A DNA stretch of 40,413 bases. Origin: RI-283 sp964487925 (GTDB lineage: Bacteria; Pseudomonadota; Gammaproteobacteria; SZUA-140). Below are positions 23,977 to 32,972 of this stretch, piece after piece. The translations under genes and the position numbers were made by a program. Position 1 is the stretch's first letter. Every line of letters begins with the position of its first letter. The notes beneath the pieces are model-generated. The model saw only the letters and a list, made by a program, of their open reading frames with translations, was not told the DNA's origin and searched no databases. The stretch is from positions 1 through 40,413 of the forward strand of contig CAZASZ010000011.1 in NCBI GenBank assembly GCA_964487925.1, in the 5' to 3' direction.

Positions 23977-26288
23977 ATGAAAAAAATCGCGCTGCTCGCC
24001 CTGATCGTCATCGCGGTCATAGCTTTTTTTGCGTTTGACCTCGACCACTGGCTCACTTTCGCCGCTCTCAAGCAAGGTCAGGAGGATTTCGCCGAACTCT
24101 ATCAGCAGTCCCCATTCATGGTGGCCGGCATCTTTTTTCTGGGCTATATCATCGTAACGGCCTTGTCACTTCCGGGCGCCGCGATCATGACCCTAGCGGC
24201 TGGCGCGTTATTCGGGCTAACCACTGGTACCATTCTGGTCTCCTTCGCGTCCAGCATCGGCGCCACCCTAGCCTTCCTGGTTTCGCGCTATATCCTGCGC
24301 GACTCCGTACAGGGTCGCTTTGGCGATAAACTCAAATCCTTCAACATGGGCATTGCCAGAGACGGCGCCTTCTACCTGTTTACGCTCCGACTGGTGCCAA
24401 TATTTCCTTTTTTTCTGATCAACCTCGTCATGGGGTTGACACCACTGCGGACCACCACCTTCTATTGGATCAGTCAGATTGGCATGTTGGCCGGGACCCT
24501 GGTCTACGTCAATGCCGGGACACAGCTGGCGCAACTTGAGGGTCCCGCGGGGATACTTTCACCAGGCTTGGTGGCATCCTTCGCTCTATTGGGGCTATTC
24601 CCATTTCTGGCCCGTGCAATCGTTCGGGGCATTCAGCGGCGGCGGGTCTATGCAAAATGGAAACGGCCTCAACGATATGATCGTAATCTAATCGTTATTG
24701 GCGGCGGCGCCGCCGGGCTTGTTAGTTCCTACATAGCGGCCACGGTCCGGGCCAAGGTCACACTGATCGAAGGACACAAGATGGGTGGGGATTGTCTCAA
24801 TTTCGGCTGCGTACCGAGCAAGGCGCTCATCAAGAGCGCGAAACTGGCGCAGCAGATCCGTAACGCCGATCACTATGGACTTCAGAGTGCTGCCCCGAAA
24901 TTCAGTTTCCGCCGAGTCATGACGCGCGTCCACGAGGTTATAGCAGCCGTGGCGCCTCATGACAGCGTCGAGCGCTATACCCAACTTGGTGTCGAGGTAC
25001 TGCAAGGCCATGCCCGACTCGTCGACCCTTGGACCGTNNNNNNNNNNNNNNNNNNNNNNNNNNNNNNNNNNNNNNNNNNNNNNNNNNNNNNNNNNNNNNN
25101 NNNNNNNNNNNNNNNNNNNNNNNNNNNNNNNNNNNNNAACTTGGTGTCGAGGTACTGCAAGGCCATGCCCGACTCGTCGACCCTTGGACCGTCGAGATCA
25201 CCTCTGCGAATGGCAACACTCAAAGGCTGACGACCCGAAACATCATCATCGCGACGGGTGCCCGCCCGTTCGTTCCCCCGCTGCCAGGCATCGAAGACGT
25301 TGGCTATGTCACCAGCGATACGCTTTGGGATGAATTCGTTAAGTTGGACACTCCACCTGAACGACTGGTAGTCCTTGGGGGCGGCCCCATCGGATGTGAA
25401 CTCGCACAAAGCTTTTCCAGGCTCGGCGCGAATGTGACACAGATTGAGATGGGACCACGGATCATGATCCGAGAGGACGAAGAGGTCTCGGAGCTAGCTC
25501 AAAATGCCCTGGAAAAAAGTGGCGTCACCGTACTCACCAATCACAAGGCCCTTCGTTGCGGCATTGATGATGAGCGCAAATTCATTGTCGTCGAACATGA
25601 CGGTCAAGAATCTCAAATCGAATTCGATGCCCTTCTGTGCGCCGTGGGTCGAGTCGCAAGACTCGAGGGCTATGGCCTCCAAGAACTCGGGATTCCCACA
25701 GAGCGCACGATTGCGACGAACGAATACCTGGAGACCCTTTATCCGAACATCCTGGCCGCCGGGGACGTCGCGGGTCCATATCAATTCACGCACACGGCAG
25801 GCCACCAGGCCTGGTACGCGGCAGTCAATAGCCTATTTGGCAACCTACGTCGTTTCAAAGTCGATTATTCGATTATCCCGTGGTCAACCTTTGTTGACCC
25901 GGAGGTCGCAAGGGTCGGGCTCAATGAACAGGAAGCCAAGCAGGCCGGCATCGCCTACGAGGTGACGCGTTATGGGATAGACGACCTTGACCGGGCCATA
26001 GCGGATGGCACGGCGGAAGGGTTCATCAAGATCCTGACACCGCCGGGTAAGGATCGCATCCTGGGGGTCACAATCGTGGGGGCACATGCAGGTGATTTGC
26101 TTGCAGAGTTCGTACTGGCCATGAAGCATGGCCTGGGGCTCAATAAAATCCTGGGCACGATTCACATATATCCCACCCTGGCTGAGGCCAATAAATACGC
26201 TGCTGGGGAGTGGAAGAAGCGTCATGCGCCCGAAGGCGTGCTGTCGCTACTCGAAAAGTACCATCGCTGGCGCCTTGGCAGACCGTGA
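23977..26288 (+). CDS. TVP38/TMEM64 membrane domain fused to FAD-dependent disulfide oxidoreductase (interrupted by an artificial N gap)
   Basis: Residues 1 to about 220 are a VTT/SNARE-associated (TVP38, DedA-like) membrane domain with the signature LSLPGAAIMTLAAGALFG and several helices. From about residue 236 the protein is a class I flavin disulfide reductase: FAD motif IGGGAAGLVSS, redox pair GGDCLNFGCVPSK (Cys 273 and 278), NAD(P) motif GGGPIGCELAQS, FAD motif NILAAGDVAG and C-terminal catalytic HIYPTLAEA. It lacks the C-terminal Cys pair and N-terminal HMA domain of mercuric reductase, so substrate and function are unknown. The reading is broken only by 100 Ns at 25038-25137. The 55 nt before and after the gap are identical; removing 155 nt restores one 718-residue frame. 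Confidence 0.88.
24983..25037 (+). repeat. First copy of 55-nt gap-flanking duplication
   Basis: These 55 nt directly before the N run are identical to 25138-25192 directly after it. They are the two contig ends overlapping, not a biological repeat. Confidence 0.95.
25038..25137. other. Scaffold gap, 100 Ns
   Basis: Exactly 100 undetermined bases, the default length for gaps of unknown size. The flanks overlap by 55 nt, so the real gap length is zero or less: the contigs can be merged at the overlap, and the encoded protein then reads through without a frameshift. Confidence 0.95.
25138..25192 (+). repeat. Second copy of 55-nt gap-flanking duplication
   Basis: Identical to 24983-25037. Merging the copies joins ...VDPWT to VEITSANG... 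in one frame. Confidence 0.95.
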
Positions 26289-26589
26289 AAGCACCGCCAA
26301 AGAGATCAACTAGGCCCCAATTAATTGAGTGAAACAGAGTGCGAATCCCTCAGAAATAAATTGAAATGCGCACGGATGGAACCTTTATTGAAACCGGTCC
26401 GTCTTATCGTCTATACGCAACCACGACGCATGAAACACATAGATTTCTTTAGGAAACTGACACCTTAATAGAATTTTAATAATATCGTGGTATGCTCACC
26501 CCCATATACCCCATATATATACATAAGAGTGATTGATTTATAAAGGTTTTATCGAAATTTTTTGCTACTTCACAATAGGAGTTATTCTA
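26289..26589. other. 301-nt A/T-rich intergenic region before the basic secreted protein gene
   Basis: No gene is visible. The second half is strongly A/T-rich, contains a C4/ATATA near-repeat around 26500-26522, and carries the promoter candidate at 26457-26485. No terminator hairpin for the upstream fusion gene was found. Confidence 0.5.
26457..26485 (+). promoter_or_regulatory. Candidate promoter of the basic secreted protein gene
   Basis: CTGACA (26457-26462) and TAATAT (26480-26485) are 17 nt apart in an A/T-rich stretch. The start site would give a leader of about 100 nt. Overlapping A/T-rich -10-like sequences make the exact position uncertain. Confidence 0.4.
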
Positions 26590-26847
26590 ATGAAAAAGCT
26601 TATCGCGACCCTCGCCATCACAGCATTTGCTGTCGGTTTCGCAGCTAGCGCAAACGCTGCGCGCACAATCAGCAAGAGTACGACCGTCGTTAACACTTCA
26701 AGCAGCAGTCGCGTTACCTATACTGGCCCCGTGACTCCTGTCGTGATCGGCGCTAGGCCTAATGCTGGCAGAAACGTTCGGTCCCGTGGTTTTATTCGTC
26801 ACTACAGGCCAATCAGACGTCGCGCCACCTTCATTCCTACTCCGTAA
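26590..26847 (+). CDS. Small basic secreted protein of unknown function
   Basis: The 85-residue precursor has a clear Sec signal peptide (MKKLIATLAITAFAVGFAASANA), with predicted cleavage before ARTIS. The mature part, about 62 residues, is Ser/Thr-rich then strongly basic, ending in an Arg-rich segment around HYRPIRRRATFIPTP, and has no Cys or acidic residues. AGGAG lies 8 nt before the ATG at 26590. It is a single-gene unit with its own A/T-rich promoter region and strong terminator. No family is recognised. It could be a cationic periplasmic or extracellular peptide; that is inference from composition only. Confidence 0.75.
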   Translation: MKKLIATLAITAFAVGFAASANAARTISKSTTVVNTSSSSRVTYTGPVTPVVIGARPNAGRNVRSRGFIRHYRPIRRRATFIPTP

Positions 26848-26862
26848 GGAGCTGCGTTTTAC

Positions 26863-26896
26863 AAAAAAGGCGGGTTCATTCGAACCCGCCTTTTTT
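26863..26896. terminator. Strong bidirectional rho-independent terminator
   Basis: A 9-bp G/C-rich stem pairs 26869-26877 with 26882-26890 around a 4-nt loop, preceded by six As and followed by six Ts. This gives a U-tract in both directions. It ends the secreted-protein gene on the plus strand and accC on the minus strand. Confidence 0.93.
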
Positions 26897-26943
26897 GTCT
26901 TCCCGCCTGATACAGCTAAAGAATCAATATAAAGCTTCAAGAC

Positions 26944-28293
26944 CTATTTATCCCTGAGGTGCCCCTCCAGCCAATGGATATTGCACCCGCCGCGAATAAA
27001 TACATCGTCCGCCAGTATGTCCCGATGGAGAGGCGTATTGGTCTTAATACCCTCAATGACCAGCTCGCTCAGAGCCATACGCATACGCATCAACGCCACC
27101 ATCCGATCGCTTCCGTAGGCAATCACCTTGGCGATCATCGAATCGTAATAGGGTGGTACGACGTACCCATTATAGAGATGTGACTCCACGCGAATACCCG
27201 GGCCACCCGGCGGGTGGTACTGAGATATCGGTCCCGGCGATGGCACGAACCCGACCGGATCCTCTGCATTGATCCGGCATTCAATGGCGTGCCCGCGTAT
27301 AGCGATATCCGACTGGGTCATGGATAGCGCCTCACCTGCAGCGACGCGAAGCTGCTCCCGCACGATATCAACGCCGGTGACCATCTCCGTCACCGGATGC
27401 TCGACCTGCAGGCGGGTATTCATTTCGATAAAATAAAAAGCTCCGTCCTGATAAAGGAACTCAAAAGTCCCGGCCCCACGGTAACCGATATCAAGACACG
27501 CCTTGACGCAACGATCGCCGATCTCCTTGCGCTGGTCCTCGGTGATCCCTGGCGCGGGGGCCTCTTCGATCACCTTTTGATGGCGCCGCTGAGTGGAACA
27601 GTCGCGCTCCCCAAGATGAATCGCGTGTCCCTGTCCGTCCGCGAGAACCTGAATCTCGATATGGCGCGGATTACCTAGAAACTTTTCCAGATAGACGGTC
27701 CCGTTTCCGAAGGCGGACTCCGCCTCCGATTGAGTCAAAGTAATCGCGTTCAGCAAGGCCGCGTCACTATGCACGACACGCATTCCGCGGCCGCCACCAC
27801 CACCAGCCGCCTTAATAATGACCGGGTAACCGATTTCCTTCGCGAGCCTCAAGTTAGTGTCGGGATCATCACCGAGCGGTCCGTCAGACCCAGGAATACA
27901 AGGGATCCCAGCCGCCTTCATCGCCGCGATCGCGGAAATCTTGTCCCCCATCGTACGAATCGTATCCGGGCGGGGACCGATGAAGACAAAACCGCTTTCC
28001 TCGACCCGCTCAGCGAAATCGGCGTTCTCGGATAGGAAGCCATAGCCAGGGTGGATTGCCTCAGCATCAGTTACCTCGGCGGCACTGATCAAGGCAGGGA
28101 TATCAAGGTAACTAGCGGTCGACGCCGGTGGACCGATGCAGACCGACTCATCCGCCAATCGTACATGCATAAGGTGGCGATCGGCCGTCGAGTGGACCGC
28201 CACAGTGCGTATTCCCAGCTCCCTGCATGCCCTGAGTATCCGGAGACCGATTTCTCCTCGGTTAGCAATCACGATCTTTTCAAACATGGCCAT
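26944..28293 (-). CDS. accC: Acetyl-CoA carboxylase, biotin carboxylase subunit
   Basis: AccC carboxylates the biotin of AccB with ATP and bicarbonate in the first step of fatty acid synthesis. The 449-residue ATP-grasp protein has FEKIVIANRGEIG, the Gly-rich loop KAAGGGGGRGMR, GERDCSTQRRHQKVIEEAPAP, and FIEMNTRLQVEHPVTE with catalytic residues. The start overlaps the accB stop (TAATG) at 28293; the ATG two codons later gives the family's usual beginning. It is the last gene of the run ending at the terminator 26863-26896. Confidence 0.98.
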   Translation of the reverse strand: MAMFEKIVIANRGEIGLRILRACRELGIRTVAVHSTADRHLMHVRLADESVCIGPPASTASYLDIPALISAAEVTDAEAIHPGYGFLSENADFAERVEESGFVFIGPRPDTIRTMGDKISAIAAMKAAGIPCIPGSDGPLGDDPDTNLRLAKEIGYPVIIKAAGGGGGRGMRVVHSDAALLNAITLTQSEAESAFGNGTVYLEKFLGNPRHIEIQVLADGQGHAIHLGERDCSTQRRHQKVIEEAPAPGITEDQRKEIGDRCVKACLDIGYRGAGTFEFLYQDGAFYFIEMNTRLQVEHPVTEMVTGVDIVREQLRVAAGEALSMTQSDIAIRGHAIECRINAEDPVGFVPSPGPISQYHPPGGPGIRVESHLYNGYVVPPYYDSMIAKVIAYGSDRMVALMRMRMALSELVIEGIKTNTPLHRDILADDVFIRGGCNIHWLEGHLRDK

Positions 28294-28745
28294 TACTCGA
28301 TGATGAACAGCGGCTCGCCGTATTCGACCGGCTGCCCATTCTCAACGAGAATGGCGGCTACGACACCTGCCTTATCCGCTTCGATCTGGTTCAGCATCTT
28401 CATGGCCTCAATGATGCACAGTGTTTCCCCAACCTGAACATGGCGACCGACTTCGACAAAAGCGCTCGCTCCGGGGGCCGGGGCTCGATAGAAGCTGCCC
28501 ACCATCGGCGAGGTCACGGTGTGCCCCTTAATTGCGGGCTCCTCAACGATCGCGGGGGCGGCCGCTGCCGGGGCAGCGTCAGGAAGCGGCGTAGGCGCCG
28601 CAGGCATGCCGGCATGCACCGTTGTCACTGTCGACCCACCCCCCCTGCTGATTCGAACCGAATCATCGCCTTCATGAATCTCGATCTCCCTCAGGTCTGA
28701 ACCCTCAAGCAGATCGATCAGTTTCTTGATCTTCCTAATATCCAT
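28293..28745 (-). CDS. accB: Biotin carboxyl carrier protein of acetyl-CoA carboxylase
   Basis: AccB carries the biotin that shuttles carboxyl groups between AccC and the AccAD transferase. The 150-residue protein has the N-terminal helix MDIRKIKKLIDLLEGSDL, an Ala/Pro-rich flexible linker (about 47-70) and the biotinyl domain with EAMKMLNQ (biotinylated Lys 116). AAGG lies 6 nt before the ATG. It lies about 50 nt after aroQ and overlaps accC. Confidence 0.98.
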   Translation of the reverse strand: MDIRKIKKLIDLLEGSDLREIEIHEGDDSVRISRGGGSTVTTVHAGMPAAPTPLPDAAPAAAAPAIVEEPAIKGHTVTSPMVGSFYRAPAPGASAFVEVGRHVQVGETLCIIEAMKMLNQIEADKAGVVAAILVENGQPVEYGEPLFIIE

Positions 28746-28796
28746 ACTTCACCTTAATGACAATATTCATATTCATGGCCGCTGACGGCCACGAAC

Positions 28797-29258
28797 TCAG
28801 GAGTTTGTTTCATTTTCAGAACGCGTGAGCGTTTCATGTGCAAACTGGAGGGCAAGCTCGTATCCCAATGCTCCGCACCCGCTGATTACCCCGACCGCCA
28901 GATCGGAGAAATAGGATTTCCGGCGAAATGACTCCCGCCCATAGATGTTCGACAAGTGAATCTCAATGAAGGGAATACATACCGCGCGGAGGGCATCTCT
29001 GAGCGCGACGCTGGTATGTGTAAAGGCTGCGGGATTGATAATGATAAAATCTATGCACTCATCCATAGACTGCTGGACCCGATCCACGAGTTCGTGTTCA
29101 GCATTACTCTGAAACACGAACAGCTCATGGCCAAGGATCGCGGCCCTTTCCTCTAAGCGGGACGTGATCTGATCCAAGGTCGCCCTACCATAGATCCCAG
29201 GCTCCCGTCGGCCCAAGAGATTGATATTGGGCCCGTTCAGCAATAAAAGCCGCGCCAC
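28797..29258 (-). CDS. aroQ: 3-dehydroquinate dehydratase, type II
   Basis: AroQ catalyses the third shikimate-pathway step. The 153-residue protein has LLLNGPNINLLGRREPGIYG (catalytic Tyr), INPAAFTHTSVALRDAL and FIEIHLSNIYGRESFR (catalytic His). It starts with GTG at 29258, preceded by a run of eight Gs that can serve as Shine-Dalgarno. The position before accB-accC is the usual gammaproteobacterial order. A weak promoter may lie in the 141-nt gap to the upstream thioredoxin gene. Confidence 0.98.
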   Translation of the reverse strand: MARLLLLNGPNINLLGRREPGIYGRATLDQITSRLEERAAILGHELFVFQSNAEHELVDRVQQSMDECIDFIIINPAAFTHTSVALRDALRAVCIPFIEIHLSNIYGRESFRRKSYFSDLAVGVISGCGALGYELALQFAHETLTRSENETNS

Positions 29259-29399
29259 ATTCCCCCCCCTATTATCCGCTCATTCAAGAAAGATAGGCCT
29301 TATTTGAACACCGTTTCAAACAAGAGTCATTATTCTGCAATGATCGGGGGCGCAAGTCTAGCGATTTAGTCTACAACTGGATGGGAGGCTCGCCCGTCT

Positions 29400-29981
29400 T
29401 CAGATGAGCGGAGCCAACATGGCTTGTAACTCGTCTGCCTGCACCTCGCCAAACTGTGCCTGCGCGACAATGCCGGCGGAATCGATCACGACGGTATAGG
29501 GGAGGATCCCGATCTCGTTGCCATACGAACGAGCGACCTCAATAGCATCACTCTCTCCGGTCAGGATCGGGTAATTAAACTCGATACCCATTTCACTAGC
29601 AAAGGTTCTAACCGCGTCTCGTTCGTTGATCGCGATACCGACAAACTGCACGCCGCGCTCAGCCAGATCACGCTGGATATGAATAAACGCTGGAATTTCA
29701 CGACGACAAGGCAGGCAGTTGTCCGCCCAAAAGTTGACCACCAGAACTTTACCGTTCCATTCATCTGCCGTTCTAGGCAGGCCATCGGTGTCAGGCAGAC
29801 TGAAATCAGGTCGACGCTGGCCGATCAAACCGGAAGCCGCATCGGTAACGTCTGTCCGGGAAACTCGTTCTGCAGCTTGCTGTAATCCTTTCTGATAAAC
29901 CGCGTTATAGGTCACCACAGATATCGCGACCACTAGCAACGCCAGCAGCAACCAAAGTGGGCGAATAACCAAGCGTTTCAT
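29400..29981 (-). CDS. Membrane-anchored TlpA/ResA-like thiol-disulfide oxidoreductase
   Basis: The 193-residue protein has an N-terminal membrane anchor (about 8-25) and a periplasmic thioredoxin fold with WADNCLPC (Cys 89 and 92). The cis-Pro segment GILPYTVVID completes the active site. The AhpC/TSA-like TlpA layout (PDFSLPDTDG...) fits reducing thioredoxins for cytochrome c maturation or similar periplasmic thiol reduction. Its ATG overlaps the dsbD stop (ATGA), so it is coupled to the protein most likely to supply its electrons. Confidence 0.9.
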   Translation of the reverse strand: MKRLVIRPLWLLLALLVVAISVVTYNAVYQKGLQQAAERVSRTDVTDAASGLIGQRRPDFSLPDTDGLPRTADEWNGKVLVVNFWADNCLPCRREIPAFIHIQRDLAERGVQFVGIAINERDAVRTFASEMGIEFNYPILTGESDAIEVARSYGNEIGILPYTVVIDSAGIVAQAQFGEVQADELQAMLAPLI

Positions 29982-31846
29982 CGTGTACCCGCCAAAGCCA
30001 TCCGTATATTATTGGACAACTCATCTGCCGATTGGTAACCGATCAAACGGCGACCCGCCAACTCCCTGCCTGCGCCATCAAAAAACAGAATGGCGGGTGG
30101 CCCGAACAATTGGTAGCGCTTCAGCAAAGCCTGGTCATCGGCATCGTTGGCCGTAACATCCGCCTGCAACAAACGCATCCCGCTCAGCTGACCACGCACG
30201 CCGGGGTCGGAAAAGGCGTTGACCTCCATTCGTCGGCAATCGACACACCAATCAGCATAAAAATCAACCATGACGGGCATCCCTTGATCGCTGGCTGCCT
30301 GCAATTCACGTTTCAAACCACTAAGTCCGGTGAAACGCCGAAACTTCAATCCCTTTTCGGCACTTCCTTCCTGTCGTTGCGCAAAGGCCGATAAGGGACT
30401 GAATATGTCGTTACCACCGCTCCCAGCGCCGACGATTAGCATGCTGCCCCACATCAGCAGAACGACCCCCAGGGCCTTCCAAAGCTTTCGCCAAGGGTTG
30501 CAGTCATCCGGCAACCGCTCAAGGGCGCCCAAATAGACAGCGGAGGCGATGATCAGGCAGGCCCACAGAAACATCGTAGCGGAGAAGGGCAAGATACGCT
30601 CCAGCATCCAGATCGCCACTCCCAGCATCATGACGCCAAAAATCGGGCGAATGACATGCATCCAAGCCCCGGCTTTGGGCAATATGCGACCCGCCGAGGC
30701 GCCAAAGACCAACAACGGAAGCCCCATGCCCAGACTCAGGACAAACAGCGAAAGCCCGCCGATAACCGCATCTCCCTGGGTGCTGATATAGAGCAGAACT
30801 CCGGCCATGGGAGCAGCCACACAAGGACCGACAATCAAGGCCGACAGGAACCCCATGACCGCCGCACCAAGATAAGTGCCGGTTGACTGTCGTTGATTCA
30901 GGGAATTGAGGCGCTGCTGTATTGCCGAGGGCAACTGAAGCTCATAAAGCCCGAACATCGATAACGCAAGCAGCACGAAAATCAGACTAAAACCACCCAA
31001 GATCCAAGGGTTCTGAAAAGCGGCCTGAACACTCTGACCGAACATTCCTGCCAGAACGCCAGCCACGGTATACGTCAACGCCATGCTCACAACGTAGCTA
31101 ACCGTCAACAAAAAAGCGCGCTGTGGCCTTACGGTCACGCCCTGACCGATAATAATGGCCGACAGTATAGGCACCATAGGGAATACACAAGGCGTGAAAG
31201 CCAATAAGAGGCCGGCAACAAACATCATCCCCAGATTGGCCCACAGGCCGTTGCGGATCATGGCCTGAACGAATCGATCTTGCTCAGGCACGATCGATTC
31301 CGCAGCCGATGCTGGCGAATCATCCCCGCTCGAAATCGCCTCAGGTAAACCCGCCGTCAATTCCGGCAGGACCAGGTCTACAGACTTCTTGATAGGGGGA
31401 TAACAAAAACCGTCATCGGCACACCCCTGATAGCCCACTTGGAGGCGAACCTGCCGCTTTCCACCAATAGGGCGCTCAAGCGCAATGGGGATATCGATAT
31501 CCTCGAAAAAGGACTCTAGATGCCCAAAGGACTCGTCCTCGATCATGCGTCCCTGGGGAAAACCCGCTTTACCTAACTTGATACCGTCAGACGGGAGCAG
31601 CTCGAACTTAAACTTGTTTTTGTATAGGTGGTAGCCCTCGGTAATCTGCCAATGCAACATCAACGTTCGGGCATCCTGCACATCCGCAGAGAAGATGAAG
31701 GCCTTATCCGGCGGCAGGAAGGTCTTTGCCGACCCCGACCCTATGCGATCCCCGAACGAAGACAGCGAATCAAGAATCCCCGCCTGCACTGAGGGCAGAC
31801 AGACAGATAAAAACAGGGCTAGTGCTAAGTTTCGCAGACGCAACAT
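29978..31846 (-). CDS. dsbD: Thiol:disulfide interchange protein DsbD
   Basis: DsbD moves electrons from cytoplasmic thioredoxin across the inner membrane to periplasmic partners. All three cysteine pairs are present in 622 residues: the N-terminal periplasmic domain (Cys 142 and 148, GCADDGFCYPP), the membrane domain (Cys 220 in FTPCVFP and Cys 342 in VGPCVAAP, with about eight helices) and the C-terminal thioredoxin domain (Cys 534 and 537, WCVDC). A signal peptide ends near QAG. It is longer than E. coli DsbD (565), mainly through the linker between the N-terminal and membrane domains. It sits between cutA and the TlpA-like gene. Confidence 0.97.
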   Translation of the reverse strand: MLRLRNLALALFLSVCLPSVQAGILDSLSSFGDRIGSGSAKTFLPPDKAFIFSADVQDARTLMLHWQITEGYHLYKNKFKFELLPSDGIKLGKAGFPQGRMIEDESFGHLESFFEDIDIPIALERPIGGKRQVRLQVGYQGCADDGFCYPPIKKSVDLVLPELTAGLPEAISSGDDSPASAAESIVPEQDRFVQAMIRNGLWANLGMMFVAGLLLAFTPCVFPMVPILSAIIIGQGVTVRPQRAFLLTVSYVVSMALTYTVAGVLAGMFGQSVQAAFQNPWILGGFSLIFVLLALSMFGLYELQLPSAIQQRLNSLNQRQSTGTYLGAAVMGFLSALIVGPCVAAPMAGVLLYISTQGDAVIGGLSLFVLSLGMGLPLLVFGASAGRILPKAGAWMHVIRPIFGVMMLGVAIWMLERILPFSATMFLWACLIIASAVYLGALERLPDDCNPWRKLWKALGVVLLMWGSMLIVGAGSGGNDIFSPLSAFAQRQEGSAEKGLKFRRFTGLSGLKRELQAASDQGMPVMVDFYADWCVDCRRMEVNAFSDPGVRGQLSGMRLLQADVTANDADDQALLKRYQLFGPPAILFFDGAGRELAGRRLIGYQSADELSNNIRMALAGTR

Positions 31847-31903
31847 ACTATTAAGTCTTTAAAGTGTTTCGTTATTAGGGGCGGGCTTTAATATCAAAGA
31901 GGT

Positions 31904-32227
31904 TCAATCGGGTTGAGTCATGAGAGAAACCCAGCTCAGGTAATCTGGCAAACCACGTTCAATAGGGACAGCGATGACCTCGGGAAGTTCATAAGGGTGG
32001 AGTTCGCGCAGCAACGACTCAATGTCCGCATATCGGGCGACCATGGTTTTGATCATCAACAGGACCTCCTGACTCGCCTCCCGCTGCCCGGCCCATACGT
32101 AGTACGACGTCATGCCGGGAAGCACGCTCACGCAGGCAGCCAGGCGCCGATCGATCAATGCGGCAGCCAACTGTCCAGCGGTTTCTTCGTCGGGACAACT
32201 GGAGTAGATCAGACAATAACCGTCCAT
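31904..32227 (-). CDS. cutA: Divalent-cation tolerance protein CutA
   Basis: CutA1 proteins are small trimeric cytoplasmic proteins linked to copper tolerance, with an uncertain biochemical role. The 107-residue protein has IYSSCPDEETAGQLAAALIDRRLAACVSVLPG, SYYVWAGQ and YELPEVIAVPI, the full family pattern. I use the ATG at 32227; a longer reading adds 34 residues with no family support. It lies 57 nt upstream of dsbD, the same neighbour as in E. coli. Confidence 0.96.
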   Translation of the reverse strand: MDGYCLIYSSCPDEETAGQLAAALIDRRLAACVSVLPGMTSYYVWAGQREASQEVLLMIKTMVARYADIESLLRELHPYELPEVIAVPIERGLPDYLSWVSLMTQPD

Positions 32228-32486
32228 CTCACTCGTACCGTGATGTTGGATACATGCGTCACGCGGGTCCTTTAATCCAAGGCGTGATAGTATTACACAT
32301 TGGCACGAAAAGGATGCAACCCCGCGCACAAAAGCGTCACGAATCGATTATGTCCGGATGCGTCCGTCGAGTCGACCATACAACGGAGAGAATCTTCATA
32401 AGAACCCGGAGCATGCACATGATACGGGATATCCGCTCAGTTGGCGGACCAAGATCCTCCGATCCACCGCGAGGCAATCACATTAG

Positions 32487-32939
32487 ATGTTTCAGTCACT
32501 TTTCCTAATATTCCTGACGGTACCCTTGATCGAGATCTACCTCCTGATCGAGGTAGGATCCGTCATCGGCGCGCCGATGACCGTATTTCTGGTCGTCTTC
32601 ACGGCCGTTCTCGGCGCCTTTCTAATCCGCCTCCAGGGGGTCGCAACAATGACCCGGGTCCGTTCGATGCTAATGCAGGGCGAGATCCCAGCGATTGAGG
32701 TCATGGAAGGATTGATTCTACTCATCAGCGGTGCGCTGTTGCTCACCCCAGGCTTCTTCACCGATACGCTCGGCTTTCTATGCCTGATCAGACCATTCCG
32801 GCGATGGCTGATCCGATGGTTCTTGAGCAATCGGGGCAGAGGTTTCCCTACCGCCCCTCCGCATTTTCACGGGTCGAACACCCCCTCCGATCATACGATC
32901 GAAGGGGAATGTTGGCGTGATGATGACAAGCGTCCGTGA
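32487..32939 (+). CDS. fxsA: FxsA family membrane protein
   Basis: The 150-residue inner-membrane protein has the FxsA core: FLIFLTVPLIEIYLLIEVG, a second helix, LIRLQGVATM, and LILLISGALLLTPGFFTDTLGFLCL. The tail is polar. In E. coli, overexpressed FxsA relieves F-exclusion of phage T7; its normal role is unknown. It is divergent from cutA-dsbD, with which it is linked in E. coli, but the groESL genes that often follow are absent. The 259-nt gap to cutA shows no clear operator. Confidence 0.93.
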   Translation: MFQSLFLIFLTVPLIEIYLLIEVGSVIGAPMTVFLVVFTAVLGAFLIRLQGVATMTRVRSMLMQGEIPAIEVMEGLILLISGALLLTPGFFTDTLGFLCLIRPFRRWLIRWFLSNRGRGFPTAPPHFHGSNTPSDHTIEGECWRDDDKRP

Positions 32940-32972
32940 CGCGAAACAGAACGACTCCGACACAGATCCGCG

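Noticed and set aside
24983..25192. Tandem duplication inside the fusion gene
   Set aside because: The copies flank an N run and merge in frame, so they are overlapping contig ends, not a biological repeat.
24662..26288. Mercuric reductase (merA)
   Set aside because: No N-terminal heavy-metal domain, no C-terminal vicinal Cys pair, and no other mer genes nearby.
32228..32486. CIRCE or heat-shock operator before fxsA
   Set aside because: No matching inverted repeat was found, and groES/groEL are not downstream.
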